Made by a program: the position numbers and the translations under genes. Shown here piece by piece: positions 1-5,852 of a stretch of 6,637 nt of DNA (positions are counted from its first letter, which is position 1; each line of letters starts with the position of its first letter). Below the pieces are notes generated by a model. It was not told where the DNA came from. It did no database searches and was given only the letters and a program-made list of their open reading frames with translations. Source of the stretch: Desulfobulbaceae bacterium (GTDB lineage Bacteria > Desulfobacterota > Desulfobulbia > Desulfobulbales > DAOVSZ01); assembly GCA_030627725.1 (NCBI GenBank), contig DAOVSZ010000154.1:1-6637 (forward strand), read 5' to 3'.

Positions 1-46
1 CAATGTTTACATGCGGTTTTGTTCGTTCAAATTTCTCTTTTGCCAT
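1..46 (-). CDS. tuf: Elongation factor Tu, N-terminal fragment (cut by window edge)
   Basis: The minus strand reads M-A-K-E-K-F-E-R-T-K-P-H-V-N-I from an ATG at 46-44, which is the highly conserved start of bacterial EF-Tu just before its GTP-binding G1 region. EF-Tu is the cytoplasmic GTPase that brings aminoacyl-tRNA to the ribosome. Only 15 codons are visible, so the GTPase motifs lie outside the window. An AGGAG Shine-Dalgarno sequence (complement of 54-58) sits 7 nt before the ATG, which fixes the start. The gene is 54 nt downstream of a tRNA-Thr gene and is probably the last gene of a tRNA-Thr-Tyr-Gly-Thr-tuf operon, matching E. coli tufB. Identity rests on the short peptide plus this diagnostic gene order. 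Confidence 0.93.
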   Translation of the reverse strand, partial: MAKEKFERTKPHVNI

Positions 47-100
47 GTCACATCTCCTTGAGCCCGATAATTCATTAATATCTTTTTTAACAACATTGCT

Positions 101-176
101 TGGAGCCCACGACCGGACTTGAACCGGTGACCTCTTCCTTACTAAGGAAGTGCTCTACCTGCTGAGCTACATGGGC
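101..176 (-). tRNA. tRNA-Thr with anticodon AGT (position usually held by GGT)
   Basis: The 76-nt cloverleaf has a paired acceptor stem (GCCCATG with CGTGGGC), D-stem GCTC/GAGC, anticodon stem CTTCC/GGAAG, T-stem ACCGG/CCGGT, a U73 discriminator and an encoded CCA. The anticodon loop reads TTAGTAA, so the anticodon is AGT (complement of 141-143). AGT still specifies threonine, and G1-C72, C2-G71, G35 and U36 agree with threonine identity. In the homologous operon slot (E. coli thrT) the anticodon is GGT, so position 34 looks like a G-to-A change. A34 is rare in bacterial tRNAs other than tRNA-Arg(ACG). This is the last tRNA before tuf. Confidence 0.95.
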
Positions 177-276
177 GACATAACATCCAGAAGCTCGACA
201 CAAAGTCCAGCACCACAGCACTCCTGAAATATGGCGCCATCTACATGCACGTCCATACAGTACTTATGTTTACGTA

Positions 277-352
277 TGGAGCGGGAAACGGGTCTCGAAC
301 CCGCAACCCTCAGCTTGGAAGGCTGATGCTCTACCAATTGAGCTATTCCCGC
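277..352 (-). tRNA. tRNA-Gly (TCC)
   Basis: The 76-nt cloverleaf has acceptor arms GCGGGAA/TTCCCGC, D-stem GCTC/GAGC, anticodon stem TCAGC/GCTGA with loop CTTCCAA (anticodon TCC, complement of 317-319), T-loop TTCGAGA, a U73 discriminator and encoded CCA. The T-stem has one G-U wobble at 49-65 and is otherwise intact. It reads GGA and GGG glycine codons. It is third in the tRNA cluster, 100 nt before tRNA-Thr(AGT), and matches E. coli glyT in order and anticodon. Confidence 0.97.
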
Positions 353-368
353 TGCATCAAAATCCTTA

Positions 369-391
369 TCATCTCCATCAGCTGGAGATGA
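369..391 (-). other. Perfect 9-bp hairpin in the tRNA-Tyr to tRNA-Gly spacer
   Basis: A perfect inverted repeat, TCATCTCCA and TGGAGATGA, is separated by 5 nt and lies 16 nt before the 5' end of tRNA-Gly in the transcript. No U-tract follows directly, so it does not look like a full terminator. A likely role is an RNase processing or structural element in the polycistronic tRNA precursor. The rest of this 194-nt spacer (353-546) shows only a short palindrome at 419-431 (CCTGCA-C-TGCAGG) and no convincing gene. Confidence 0.5.
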
Positions 392-546
392 CAGTAACAT
401 TTTTGCTGTACGAGTTTTCCTGCACTGCAGGTAAATGAGGAGGGAACATACACGCCTATGAACGACGGAATACATAGGTTTTATCTTCAAGCGCTGCAGG
501 CTGCAAATAATAAAGATCGGATGCTGTGCCGGCAGCTGATTATGAA

Positions 547-631
547 TGGTGGAGGGGGGAGGATTTGAACCTCCGAAGGCTTCGCCGACAGATTTACAGT
601 CTGTTCCCTTTGACCACTCGGGAACCCCTCC
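547..631 (-). tRNA. tRNA-Tyr (GTA)
   Basis: The 85-nt class II tRNA has a long variable arm (around GGCGAAGCC). Acceptor arms are GGAGGGG/CCCCTCC, the T-stem is GGAGG/CCTCC with loop TTCAAAT, the discriminator is A73 and CCA is encoded. The anticodon loop CTGTAAA gives GTA (complement of 595-597), reading both tyrosine codons. It is second in the cluster and corresponds to E. coli tyrU. Confidence 0.97.
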
Positions 632-643
632 AGCTATAAAACT

Positions 644-679
644 TTCACGCCATACCGGTTTACACTGGTATGGCGTGAA
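644..679 (-). other. Strong hairpin between tRNA-Thr(TGT) and tRNA-Tyr
   Basis: A 13-bp perfect inverted repeat (644-656 with 667-679) can be extended inward by a G-U, a G-C and an A-U pair to about 16 bp with a 4-nt loop. In the transcript it is followed by AAAGTTTTATAG and, 12 nt after the stem, by the 5' end of tRNA-Tyr. The weak, offset T-run argues against an efficient terminator. A processing signal or a partial attenuator in the tRNA precursor is the better reading. The structure is clear; the function is inferred. Confidence 0.6.
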
Positions 680-729
680 TATATTCGTCAAATATGTTAG
701 TTAATGTCCCGCCAGTCTTATGTATACAT

Positions 730-805
730 TGGAGCTGGCGATGGGACTTGAACCCGCAACCTGCTGATTACAAATCAGCTGCTCTGCCAATTGAGCTACG
801 CCAGC
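730..805 (-). tRNA. tRNA-Thr (TGT), with a mismatched T-stem
   Basis: The 76-nt cloverleaf has acceptor arms GCTGGCG/CGCCAGC, D-stem GCTC/GAGC, anticodon stem GCTGA/TCAGC, loop TTTGTAA (anticodon TGT, complement of 770-772), a U73 discriminator and encoded CCA. The T-stem is GCGGG against CCCAT, so pair 49-65 is a G-U wobble and pair 50-64 is a C-A mismatch. A G at position 64 would restore pairing. It reads ACA/ACG threonine codons. It is the first gene of the tRNA-tuf unit, directly after the promoter, and corresponds to E. coli thrU. Confidence 0.94.
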
Positions 806-815
806 GTGACCAGGC

Positions 816-844
816 ATAGTAATAGTATCAGGGTCAAACATCAA
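816..844 (-). promoter_or_regulatory. Candidate sigma70 promoter of the tRNA-tuf operon
   Basis: The minus strand shows TTGATG (complement of 839-844), exactly 17 nt, then TACTAT (complement of 816-821). That places the transcript start near 809, just before tRNA-Thr(TGT). A run of seven A residues lies upstream of the -35, like an UP element. The segment after the -10 (GCCTGG) is G/C-rich, as in stable-RNA promoters under stringent control. No intrinsic terminator is visible between the qmoC stop (877) and this promoter, so some read-through from qmoC is possible. Confidence 0.65.
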
Positions 845-854
845 CCATTTTTTT
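841..854. repeat. 14-bp direct repeat, copy next to qmoC 3' end
   Basis: TCAACCATTTTTTT here is identical to 2107-2120, and both copies are followed by ATGC (with one extra C here). The copies flank qmoC: this one lies 22 nt beyond the stop codon. It overlaps the upstream end of the tRNA promoter. The T-run raises the odds of chance identity. Confidence 0.45.
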
Positions 855-876
855 CATGCACGATCAGAAATTTTAT

Positions 877-2088
877 CTACGCTTCTTCCTGATTCTCTGC
901 AAAACCACTCTCTCGATACTTCTCAAAAGCCATGGCAACTGTCCTGTAGACCATATGGGCAAATTTCGTATACGGCATATACAGGAACAGCATCAGAACC
1001 GATACAAGATGCAGATAGTAAAACAGGTACGCAGGGAAAACCAGACCGGAAAGCCGAGAAAGTTCCGCAACCAGTCCAGTCACGCCAACGGCCATGATCT
1101 CCCAGATCAAGAACCAGTCATAAAAAGTAGGGGTCACGCCCTGCTCTTCCTCCATCTTTTTCCTGTTGCCCCAGAGGATGGCGATGCCGACGATCATCGC
1201 GATCGCTGCAACGTTGGCAAGCCACTTGACCGGGTTCATCATGCCGATAGGCCCATGCAGGCTCGGAATAAGCAGACCGACGATGTCCTTGGCAACAAAA
1301 GAATATCCGGTGACCAGCAGAAGACCAAGAAAGGCAAGCATGAGCGGCAGATGTCCGTTTACTCTGTCCTTGTTCTCAGTACACTCGTTAAAACGCTTGT
1401 GCTGAATGGTCTCTACAATCGAAGGCCACAGGAAATCAATCGCGAACTGTTTGCAGGATGGACGGAATGCCGGATCACCGCCAAGGCCCTCGACCATCTT
1501 GTTCCACATCGCCGAAGCCCCTTTGAATGCGGCAAACGCTGCAAACATAAAGGCCGGCACAAAAATAATATCAATAAAAAACACATTCTTCGTCAGCCAG
1601 TGGAAATCCCAGTGACCGAAGAAATTCGTCAGGCCGACTTCCTTGAAGGTCTGGGCATCAGGAAGATGCAGACCGCCTGAGATGGCCCACAACACAAGAA
1701 TCAATGCGGCAGGAAGCCCGATAAGAAGCGGCAGGTTCTTTGAGGACGTGCACAGTTTAGCAAGTCCTGCTGGAAAACCATAATGGGTATATGCATACGC
1801 TCGTATGGCGCCGAGGACATCGCCCGGTTTTGCCCCTCTGGGACAATATGCCGTACAGTCACCGCACTGATGACAAAGCAGCACGTCCGGGTCGGCGACC
1901 AGCTTGTCCTTCAGACCCCACTGCGCCCAGATCATCTCCTTTCGAGGAAACGGCTTCTTGTCCGTTGCAAGAGGACAAACAACCGAACAGGTTGCACACT
2001 GAAAGCATTTTTTCAGCGTATCACCTCCGGCACCTTTCAGATACTTTATAAATTCTAAATCCGGTTCTACCCTCATTCCTTCTGCCAT
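877..2088 (-). CDS. qmoC: Quinone-interacting membrane-bound oxidoreductase, subunit QmoC
   Basis: This 403-aa protein is the membrane subunit of Qmo. It exchanges electrons with the quinone pool and relays them to QmoAB and so to APS reductase. The N-terminal HdrC-like domain has two CX2CX2CX3C [4Fe-4S] motifs (C28/31/34/38 and C72/75/78/82). The C-terminal half is a NarI/HdrE-like cytochrome b domain with about six hydrophobic helices (near 119-138, 167-189, 246-267, 289-307, 321-342 and 350-375). H360 and H378 are 18 residues apart, the same spacing as the NarI helix V heme ligands; H246 is a possible partner ligand. The segment at 230-246 (H-x-x-F-x-x-C-x-x-N-x-x-R) resembles HdrE-like proteins. 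A GGAGG Shine-Dalgarno (complement of 2096-2100) sits 7 nt before the ATG. It follows qmoB after 141 nt. No qmoD-like gene follows; the tRNA operon does. Confidence 0.95.
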   Translation of the reverse strand: MAEGMRVEPDLEFIKYLKGAGGDTLKKCFQCATCSVVCPLATDKKPFPRKEMIWAQWGLKDKLVADPDVLLCHQCGDCTAYCPRGAKPGDVLGAIRAYAYTHYGFPAGLAKLCTSSKNLPLLIGLPAALILVLWAISGGLHLPDAQTFKEVGLTNFFGHWDFHWLTKNVFFIDIIFVPAFMFAAFAAFKGASAMWNKMVEGLGGDPAFRPSCKQFAIDFLWPSIVETIQHKRFNECTENKDRVNGHLPLMLAFLGLLLVTGYSFVAKDIVGLLIPSLHGPIGMMNPVKWLANVAAIAMIVGIAILWGNRKKMEEEQGVTPTFYDWFLIWEIMAVGVTGLVAELSRLSGLVFPAYLFYYLHLVSVLMLFLYMPYTKFAHMVYRTVAMAFEKYRESGFAENQEEA

Positions 2089-2106
2089 GTTGAAGCCTCC
2101 ATTCGG

Positions 2107-2120
2107 TCAACCATTTTTTT
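2107..2120. repeat. 14-bp direct repeat, copy upstream of qmoC
   Basis: This is the second copy of TCAACCATTTTTTT (other copy at 841-854), ending 18 nt before the qmoC start codon. On the minus strand it reads as an A-run followed by TGGTTGA. Although TTGACC follows the A-run, a -10 at normal spacing would fall inside qmoC (ATGGCA), so it is unlikely to be a working promoter. Confidence 0.45.
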
Positions 2121-2172
2121 ATGCCTGCCTGTTGTCCAAAAAATCAGATGATTACTTCATAAAACCAGCACA

Positions 2173-2207
2173 CTTCCCAAAGGAACCCTGCCGGGTTCCT
2201 TCAGAAG
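2173..2207 (-). other. Intercistronic hairpin between qmoB and qmoC
   Basis: A 9-bp perfect G/C-rich stem (AAGGAACCC with GGGTTCCTT, 2180-2188 and 2193-2201) closes a 4-nt loop. An outer CTTC/GAAG pairing across a small internal loop extends it to 2173-2207. It starts 23 nt after the qmoB stop. The first T-run in the transcript comes about 9 nt after the stem, too far for a canonical terminator. It may protect the upstream mRNA end, be cut by an RNase, or partly attenuate qmoC. The function is inferred. Confidence 0.55.
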
Positions 2208-2229
2208 GCATACCATAGATTTTATAAAA

Positions 2230-4470
2230 TTAAAATCCTTTAAATGGATTCGGTCCAAGTTCAATGATGCTTTGAACAAACTCTTCGATAACAGCAGGAG
2301 CCTTGTCGTAATCGGTTATTGCAATCTCTTTGACTGCAACCCTTTCAGGTTCAAGGCCGAGGCTGCCCAATGTTTCACCGATATTCGCCATTCGTTTATC
2401 AGCAAGCTCACTGCCTTTGACAAAATGGCACTGATAATCATCACCGAATTTACAGCCAAGCATCATAGCTCCATCCAAACCGGCAGAAAGAGCGTCCTTG
2501 ATCCATACCATATTGACGGAACCAAGACACCGTACCGGGATAAAGCGGACCAGGTTGTTCATTGCATTTCTGCGCATACCGGACATGTCAATAGCAGGCA
2601 GGGCATCGTTTTCACAGACAAAGACAACAAAACGGAGCTTGTCTTCATCATCGTCCGGAACTTCGATTGCTTTGACCATCGAACCGATCATATCGATGTT
2701 GTAATCCTTAAAGCCGATGATCCTTTCCGGACATGCCCCCATACAGGTGCCGCAGCGACGGCAGCGGGTCGGATTCGGCAGCGGCGTTCCTTTTTCGTCA
2801 TCGTCCAGAGCGCCGAACGGACATTCTTCCGTACACCGTTTACACTGTGTACATCTCTGAAAAAAGAACTCCGGATAGGTCTTGTCACCGGATCTTGGAT
2901 GCACGGCAACACCGCGGTCAGCAGACTCGATGCACTGGATGGCCTTTAATGCAGCGCCGGTGGCATCGTCAATGGTCTCTTCCATGGTGGTCGCTTTTCT
3001 TACACCGCCACAGGTATAAACGCCTGTTCTGCGTGTTTCATACGGAAAGCAGACAAAATGCGAGTCGGCATAGCCGTCAAAGAGCTCAAGGTCCATGAAT
3101 GCCGGGCCCTGACGATAGGCAAGGTTGATTGTGTTCTCTTCCTTGGTTGTCGGCTCCATACCGGCGGCAAGGACAACCATGTCGACACTCAAGACCACGT
3201 CTTCATTCAAAAGGGTGTCTGCAATGGCAACTGAAAGCGATCCGTCGCCGGCATCTTCAACCTTCATCACATTCGCCTTGGTCAGAAAAATGCCGTCATC
3301 ATCCTGGGCAGCCTTGTAATACAGCTCCATGTTGCCCGGAGTTCTCATATGCTGATACAGAATATAGGCCTTGCCGTCTGCGTTATCTTCACGCACGTAC
3401 TGGGCCTGCTTCAGGGCAACCATGCTGGTTACTGAATTGCAGTAAGGAAAATCCCTGTCGTGATCAGCGCCGCCGGGACTCTGAACAAAGGCGACACGCG
3501 CAGGCACGGTTCCTTCTTTTGCAAGCTTTTCAAACTCGGCATTGGTCACAACGTTCTTAATCGTCCCATGTCCGAGATGTTCATACTCAGAGACATCAGC
3601 CGGGATCCAGCCGGTAGCGAGAACAACAGCGCCGACAAGTTCCGCATCGGGATTGGCTTCCATATAGGGTTTCAACCCAGCATTCGGATCTTCCATCTCG
3701 CCCTTGTCAATGAGGTCCTGCTCATCAACAGCGACTTTAGCCGGCGCGTCCCACTCACTCTTGGCGCCTGCCGGTTTGAAGGTCGCTTTATATTCACCCG
3801 GAGCTCCTGCAATTCGTGCTACTTCCGTTCCGGTCTTGACGGTGATGTTCGCATCCGCCTCAACATCCTTGATCATGTCGGAAACGCTCGGCGCTTCGAG
3901 TTCCGTCCAGGGGGCCTTGGACGGAAACTGCTTCCGCCAGCCCGCTGCCTTGCCGCCAAGGGTATCTGCCTTTTCGATCAGAATGACCTCATAACCGGTT
4001 GCCGCCGCCTCTTTTGCCGCGGTGAGTCCGGCCAAGCCGCCACCCATAACAAGGACCCTCTTGTTGATCGACTCGAGCTCATACGGCTCAGGGAGTTCAC
4101 ACTTCTGAATTCTCGTGCATCCCATGCGCATGTAATCGGATGCCAGTTCCATGACATATTCGGCATCCGCATCCTCGGGCTGGCACCAGACAACCTGCTC
4201 ACGGAGGTTGGCGCGGACGGTGATGGTGTCATCGCCAAAATTGAACTCGTCCTCCATAACCCTCTGGGAACAGGCGCCGATAACAAAGCAATTGACGCCT
4301 TCACCCTTGTCAGCCTCAATCATGGCACGCCCTGCTGCGCTGCAAAGCGCCTCATGGGACTTGCAGTCCATACTCATCTCTCCGGTAACAACGCCGGAAA
4401 GGGCCTCTATATCCAGGGCATCTCCGATGCCGCATCCTGTGCAAATATATGCACCGTATTTCATATCCAT
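2230..4470 (-). CDS. qmoB: Quinone-interacting membrane-bound oxidoreductase, subunit QmoB
   Basis: This 746-aa HdrA-like FAD/Fe-S protein with a C-terminal MvhD-like domain carries electrons between QmoC/QmoA and APS reductase on the cytoplasmic side. The N-terminus has CTGCG (C10, C13) and HdrA-like ACSQR at 66-70. The FAD-binding GGGLAG is at 143-148, and ATGW and AAGM motifs are near 285 and 435. Two ferredoxin-type CX2CX2CX3C motifs are C540/543/546/550 and C570/573/576/580. The tail from about 613 has MvhD-like cysteines C619, C648, C673 and C681. Where HdrA proteins and QmoA have CxGSR and YCSxxCC, QmoB has SPGG (331-334) and YCNSVTS (343-349), so most of those cysteines are absent. 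The AAGGAGG ribosome site 9 nt before the ATG lies within the end of qmoA, 6 nt separating the genes; this implies tight co-translation. Confidence 0.96.
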   Translation of the reverse strand: MDMKYGAYICTGCGIGDALDIEALSGVVTGEMSMDCKSHEALCSAAGRAMIEADKGEGVNCFVIGACSQRVMEDEFNFGDDTITVRANLREQVVWCQPEDADAEYVMELASDYMRMGCTRIQKCELPEPYELESINKRVLVMGGGLAGLTAAKEAAATGYEVILIEKADTLGGKAAGWRKQFPSKAPWTELEAPSVSDMIKDVEADANITVKTGTEVARIAGAPGEYKATFKPAGAKSEWDAPAKVAVDEQDLIDKGEMEDPNAGLKPYMEANPDAELVGAVVLATGWIPADVSEYEHLGHGTIKNVVTNAEFEKLAKEGTVPARVAFVQSPGGADHDRDFPYCNSVTSMVALKQAQYVREDNADGKAYILYQHMRTPGNMELYYKAAQDDDGIFLTKANVMKVEDAGDGSLSVAIADTLLNEDVVLSVDMVVLAAGMEPTTKEENTINLAYRQGPAFMDLELFDGYADSHFVCFPYETRRTGVYTCGGVRKATTMEETIDDATGAALKAIQCIESADRGVAVHPRSGDKTYPEFFFQRCTQCKRCTEECPFGALDDDEKGTPLPNPTRCRRCGTCMGACPERIIGFKDYNIDMIGSMVKAIEVPDDDEDKLRFVVFVCENDALPAIDMSGMRRNAMNNLVRFIPVRCLGSVNMVWIKDALSAGLDGAMMLGCKFGDDYQCHFVKGSELADKRMANIGETLGSLGLEPERVAVKEIAITDYDKAPAVIEEFVQSIIELGPNPFKGF

Positions 4471-4476
4471 TGTCTA

Positions 4477-5736
4477 TTACCTCCTTGACACTTGTATGGC
4501 TTTTAAGGCTGCTGCAGTTGCGCTTTGAGCACAGGTCACTACATCAGCTGCTTTCTTGGCACAACCAGCTGAAAGCATGGCTTTCTCCGCATCGGACATC
4601 ACAAAACCGTTTGTATCGGTCTGCAGGCCGAGCGATGCGCTCTTATCTTTGATTGCCGGGTCCATACCAGTAGCCAGGACAGCCAGGTCCACTTTCTGCT
4701 GAATCTTCTCACCGGTCACGGCATTTTCAGCAACCACGGTGACTCCGCCATCACTCTCAGGGATAATATCAGCAACTTTGCCCTTAATAAAGTGGGTGTT
4801 TTCGTCAGCCATCAGTTTTTCGCGGAATTTCTCGTATTTCCCAGGTGTCCGCAGGTCGATGTAGAAGACGTATATCGGGGCCTCGGGATATCTTTCACGG
4901 ATATAGGTGATCTGCTTCATGGTCGCCATACAGCAGATATAGGAACAGAACTCAAGGTGGTTCTCATCACGGGACCCGGCACACTGAACAAAACCGAAGC
5001 TCTCCGGTTCCTTGTTGTCGCCGGGGCGCAGGATCTGACCGCCGGTAGGGCCGGCAGGAGCAGCAAGACGCTCCATCATCATATTGGTGATAATGGCATC
5101 GCTCTCGTTGAACTTCAGGTTGTCCATCTTTGTCGGATCGTAGGGATTCCAACCGGTGGCCCAGACAATAGAAGCGACATCCACGGTAACGGTGTTCGCC
5201 TGCATGTCGAGATCAATTGCGTCATACTTACAGGCGTCCTTGCATTTGCCGCATTTTGAACAGGCGTCCATGTCAATCGCGTACTTCATCGGAAAAGACA
5301 TTTCATGCGGTCTGTAAATGGCCTTGGTCTTGTCCATGCCGAAGTTGAAGTCATTTGAACGCTCATCAGGGCAGACATCCACACAGTCATTACAGGCCGT
5401 GCAGTTGTTGTTGACGTAGCGGGGCGCGGTTTCCAGCGTCACCTGATAGGCGCCTGCGGAACCATCGACCTTCTTCACCTCGGTCATGGTGTACATCCGG
5501 ATCTTGCGATTATTCTTGACCCGCTTGAAATTGATCTCCAGACCACAGGAAGGGGGGCACAGTTTCGGGAAATATTGGTTCAACTGAGCAACCCTACCGC
5601 CCATATACGGATTTTTTTCAATCAGAAAAACATCATTTCCGACCTCTGCGGCTTCCAAGGCAGCCGTCAGCCCGCTGATTCCGCCTCCAACGACCAGTAC
5701 GGCACCTGTCCCAGGTGCGCTGCGCTCATCTGTCAT
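4477..5736 (-). CDS. qmoA: Quinone-interacting membrane-bound oxidoreductase, subunit QmoA
   Basis: This 419-aa soluble HdrA-like flavoprotein is first in the qmoABC operon and forms the cytoplasmic part of Qmo with QmoB. The Rossmann motif VVGGGISGL (15-23) ending in E40 binds FAD. It is followed by CPPSCG (C60, C64), a CX2CX2CX3C cluster at C112/115/118/122, a second at C159/162/165/169, and ATGW/ATGM motifs at 193-196 and 355-358. The HdrA-type cysteines are kept: VQCAGSR (C252) and FCSYICC (C264, C268, C269). There is no signal peptide or membrane segment. A GGAGG Shine-Dalgarno (complement of 5743-5747) lies 6 nt before the ATG. The promoter and operator-like repeats lie about 140-200 nt upstream, and aprA is the next gene upstream. 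Confidence 0.96.
   Translation of the reverse strand: MTDERSAPGTGAVLVVGGGISGLTAALEAAEVGNDVFLIEKNPYMGGRVAQLNQYFPKLCPPSCGLEINFKRVKNNRKIRMYTMTEVKKVDGSAGAYQVTLETAPRYVNNNCTACNDCVDVCPDERSNDFNFGMDKTKAIYRPHEMSFPMKYAIDMDACSKCGKCKDACKYDAIDLDMQANTVTVDVASIVWATGWNPYDPTKMDNLKFNESDAIITNMMMERLAAPAGPTGGQILRPGDNKEPESFGFVQCAGSRDENHLEFCSYICCMATMKQITYIRERYPEAPIYVFYIDLRTPGKYEKFREKLMADENTHFIKGKVADIIPESDGGVTVVAENAVTGEKIQQKVDLAVLATGMDPAIKDKSASLGLQTDTNGFVMSDAEKAMLSAGCAKKAADVVTCAQSATAAALKAIQVSRR
4480..4486 (-). promoter_or_regulatory. qmoB Shine-Dalgarno embedded in the last codons of qmoA
   Basis: The minus strand reads TCA-AGG-AGG-TAA at the end of qmoA. The consensus AAGGAGG ribosome site of qmoB is thus made from the two final arginine codons, with 9 nt to the qmoB ATG. 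It also decides between two possible qmoB starts: M1 has ideal spacing, while M3 would be 15 nt away. Ribosomes finishing qmoA must clear this site, consistent with translational coupling. Confidence 0.85.
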
Positions 5737-5769
5737 GCCTTTCCTCCATTAATCTTAAACTAAGTTAAT

Positions 5770-5809
5770 AAAAAATTGCGTTTTATAGTTTATCATTAGA
5801 AACACGCAA
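5770..5809 (-). other. qmoABC leader hairpin with U-tract (possible attenuator)
   Basis: In the transcript TTGCGT pairs with ACGCAA (5804-5809 with 5776-5781); a few A-U pairs inside a one-base bulge can extend it. The 3' arm is followed immediately by six T residues (complement of 5770-5775). This has a terminator-like layout 33 nt before the qmoA ATG. The stem is short and A/T-rich, so termination would be weak. It could be a leader attenuator or merely a chance fold. Confidence 0.3.
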
Positions 5810-5822
5810 AAAAAGATACAGT

Positions 5823-5852
5823 AAACCTTAAAGGAATCGCTCCCTTTGGTTT
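5823..5852 (-). other. qmoABC leader hairpin 1
   Basis: The transcript can pair AAACC-AAAGG with CCTTT-AA-GGTTT, a 10-bp stem with a 2-nt bulge and an 8-nt loop, about 23 nt after the predicted start of transcription. Eight bases after the stem come seven T residues (complement of 5808-5814). Its 5' arm overlaps the promoter-proximal operator-like repeat. It may be a structured leader element; the function is unknown. Confidence 0.4.

Noticed and set aside
419..431. CCTGCA-C-TGCAGG palindrome as an operator or recombination site
   Set aside because: It is short, isolated, has no second copy nearby, and lies within a tRNA spacer where folding is common.
167..691. 174-aa minus-strand open frame across the tRNA cluster
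   Set aside because: It reads through tRNA-Gly and tRNA-Tyr, whose cloverleaf sequences explain the bases, and has no recognisable protein features.
856..1680. 274-aa plus-strand open frame
   Set aside because: It lies antisense to qmoC, is rich in H/R/Q as expected of a shadow frame, and has no family resemblance.
2097..2120. Promoter for qmoC from the A-run plus TTGACC
   Set aside because: A -10 at 17-nt spacing would fall inside the qmoC start (ATGGCA), which does not fit.
3460..4488. 342-aa plus-strand open frame
   Set aside because: It lies antisense to qmoB, whose domains and cysteine motifs are unmistakable; no protein family is recognisable in it.
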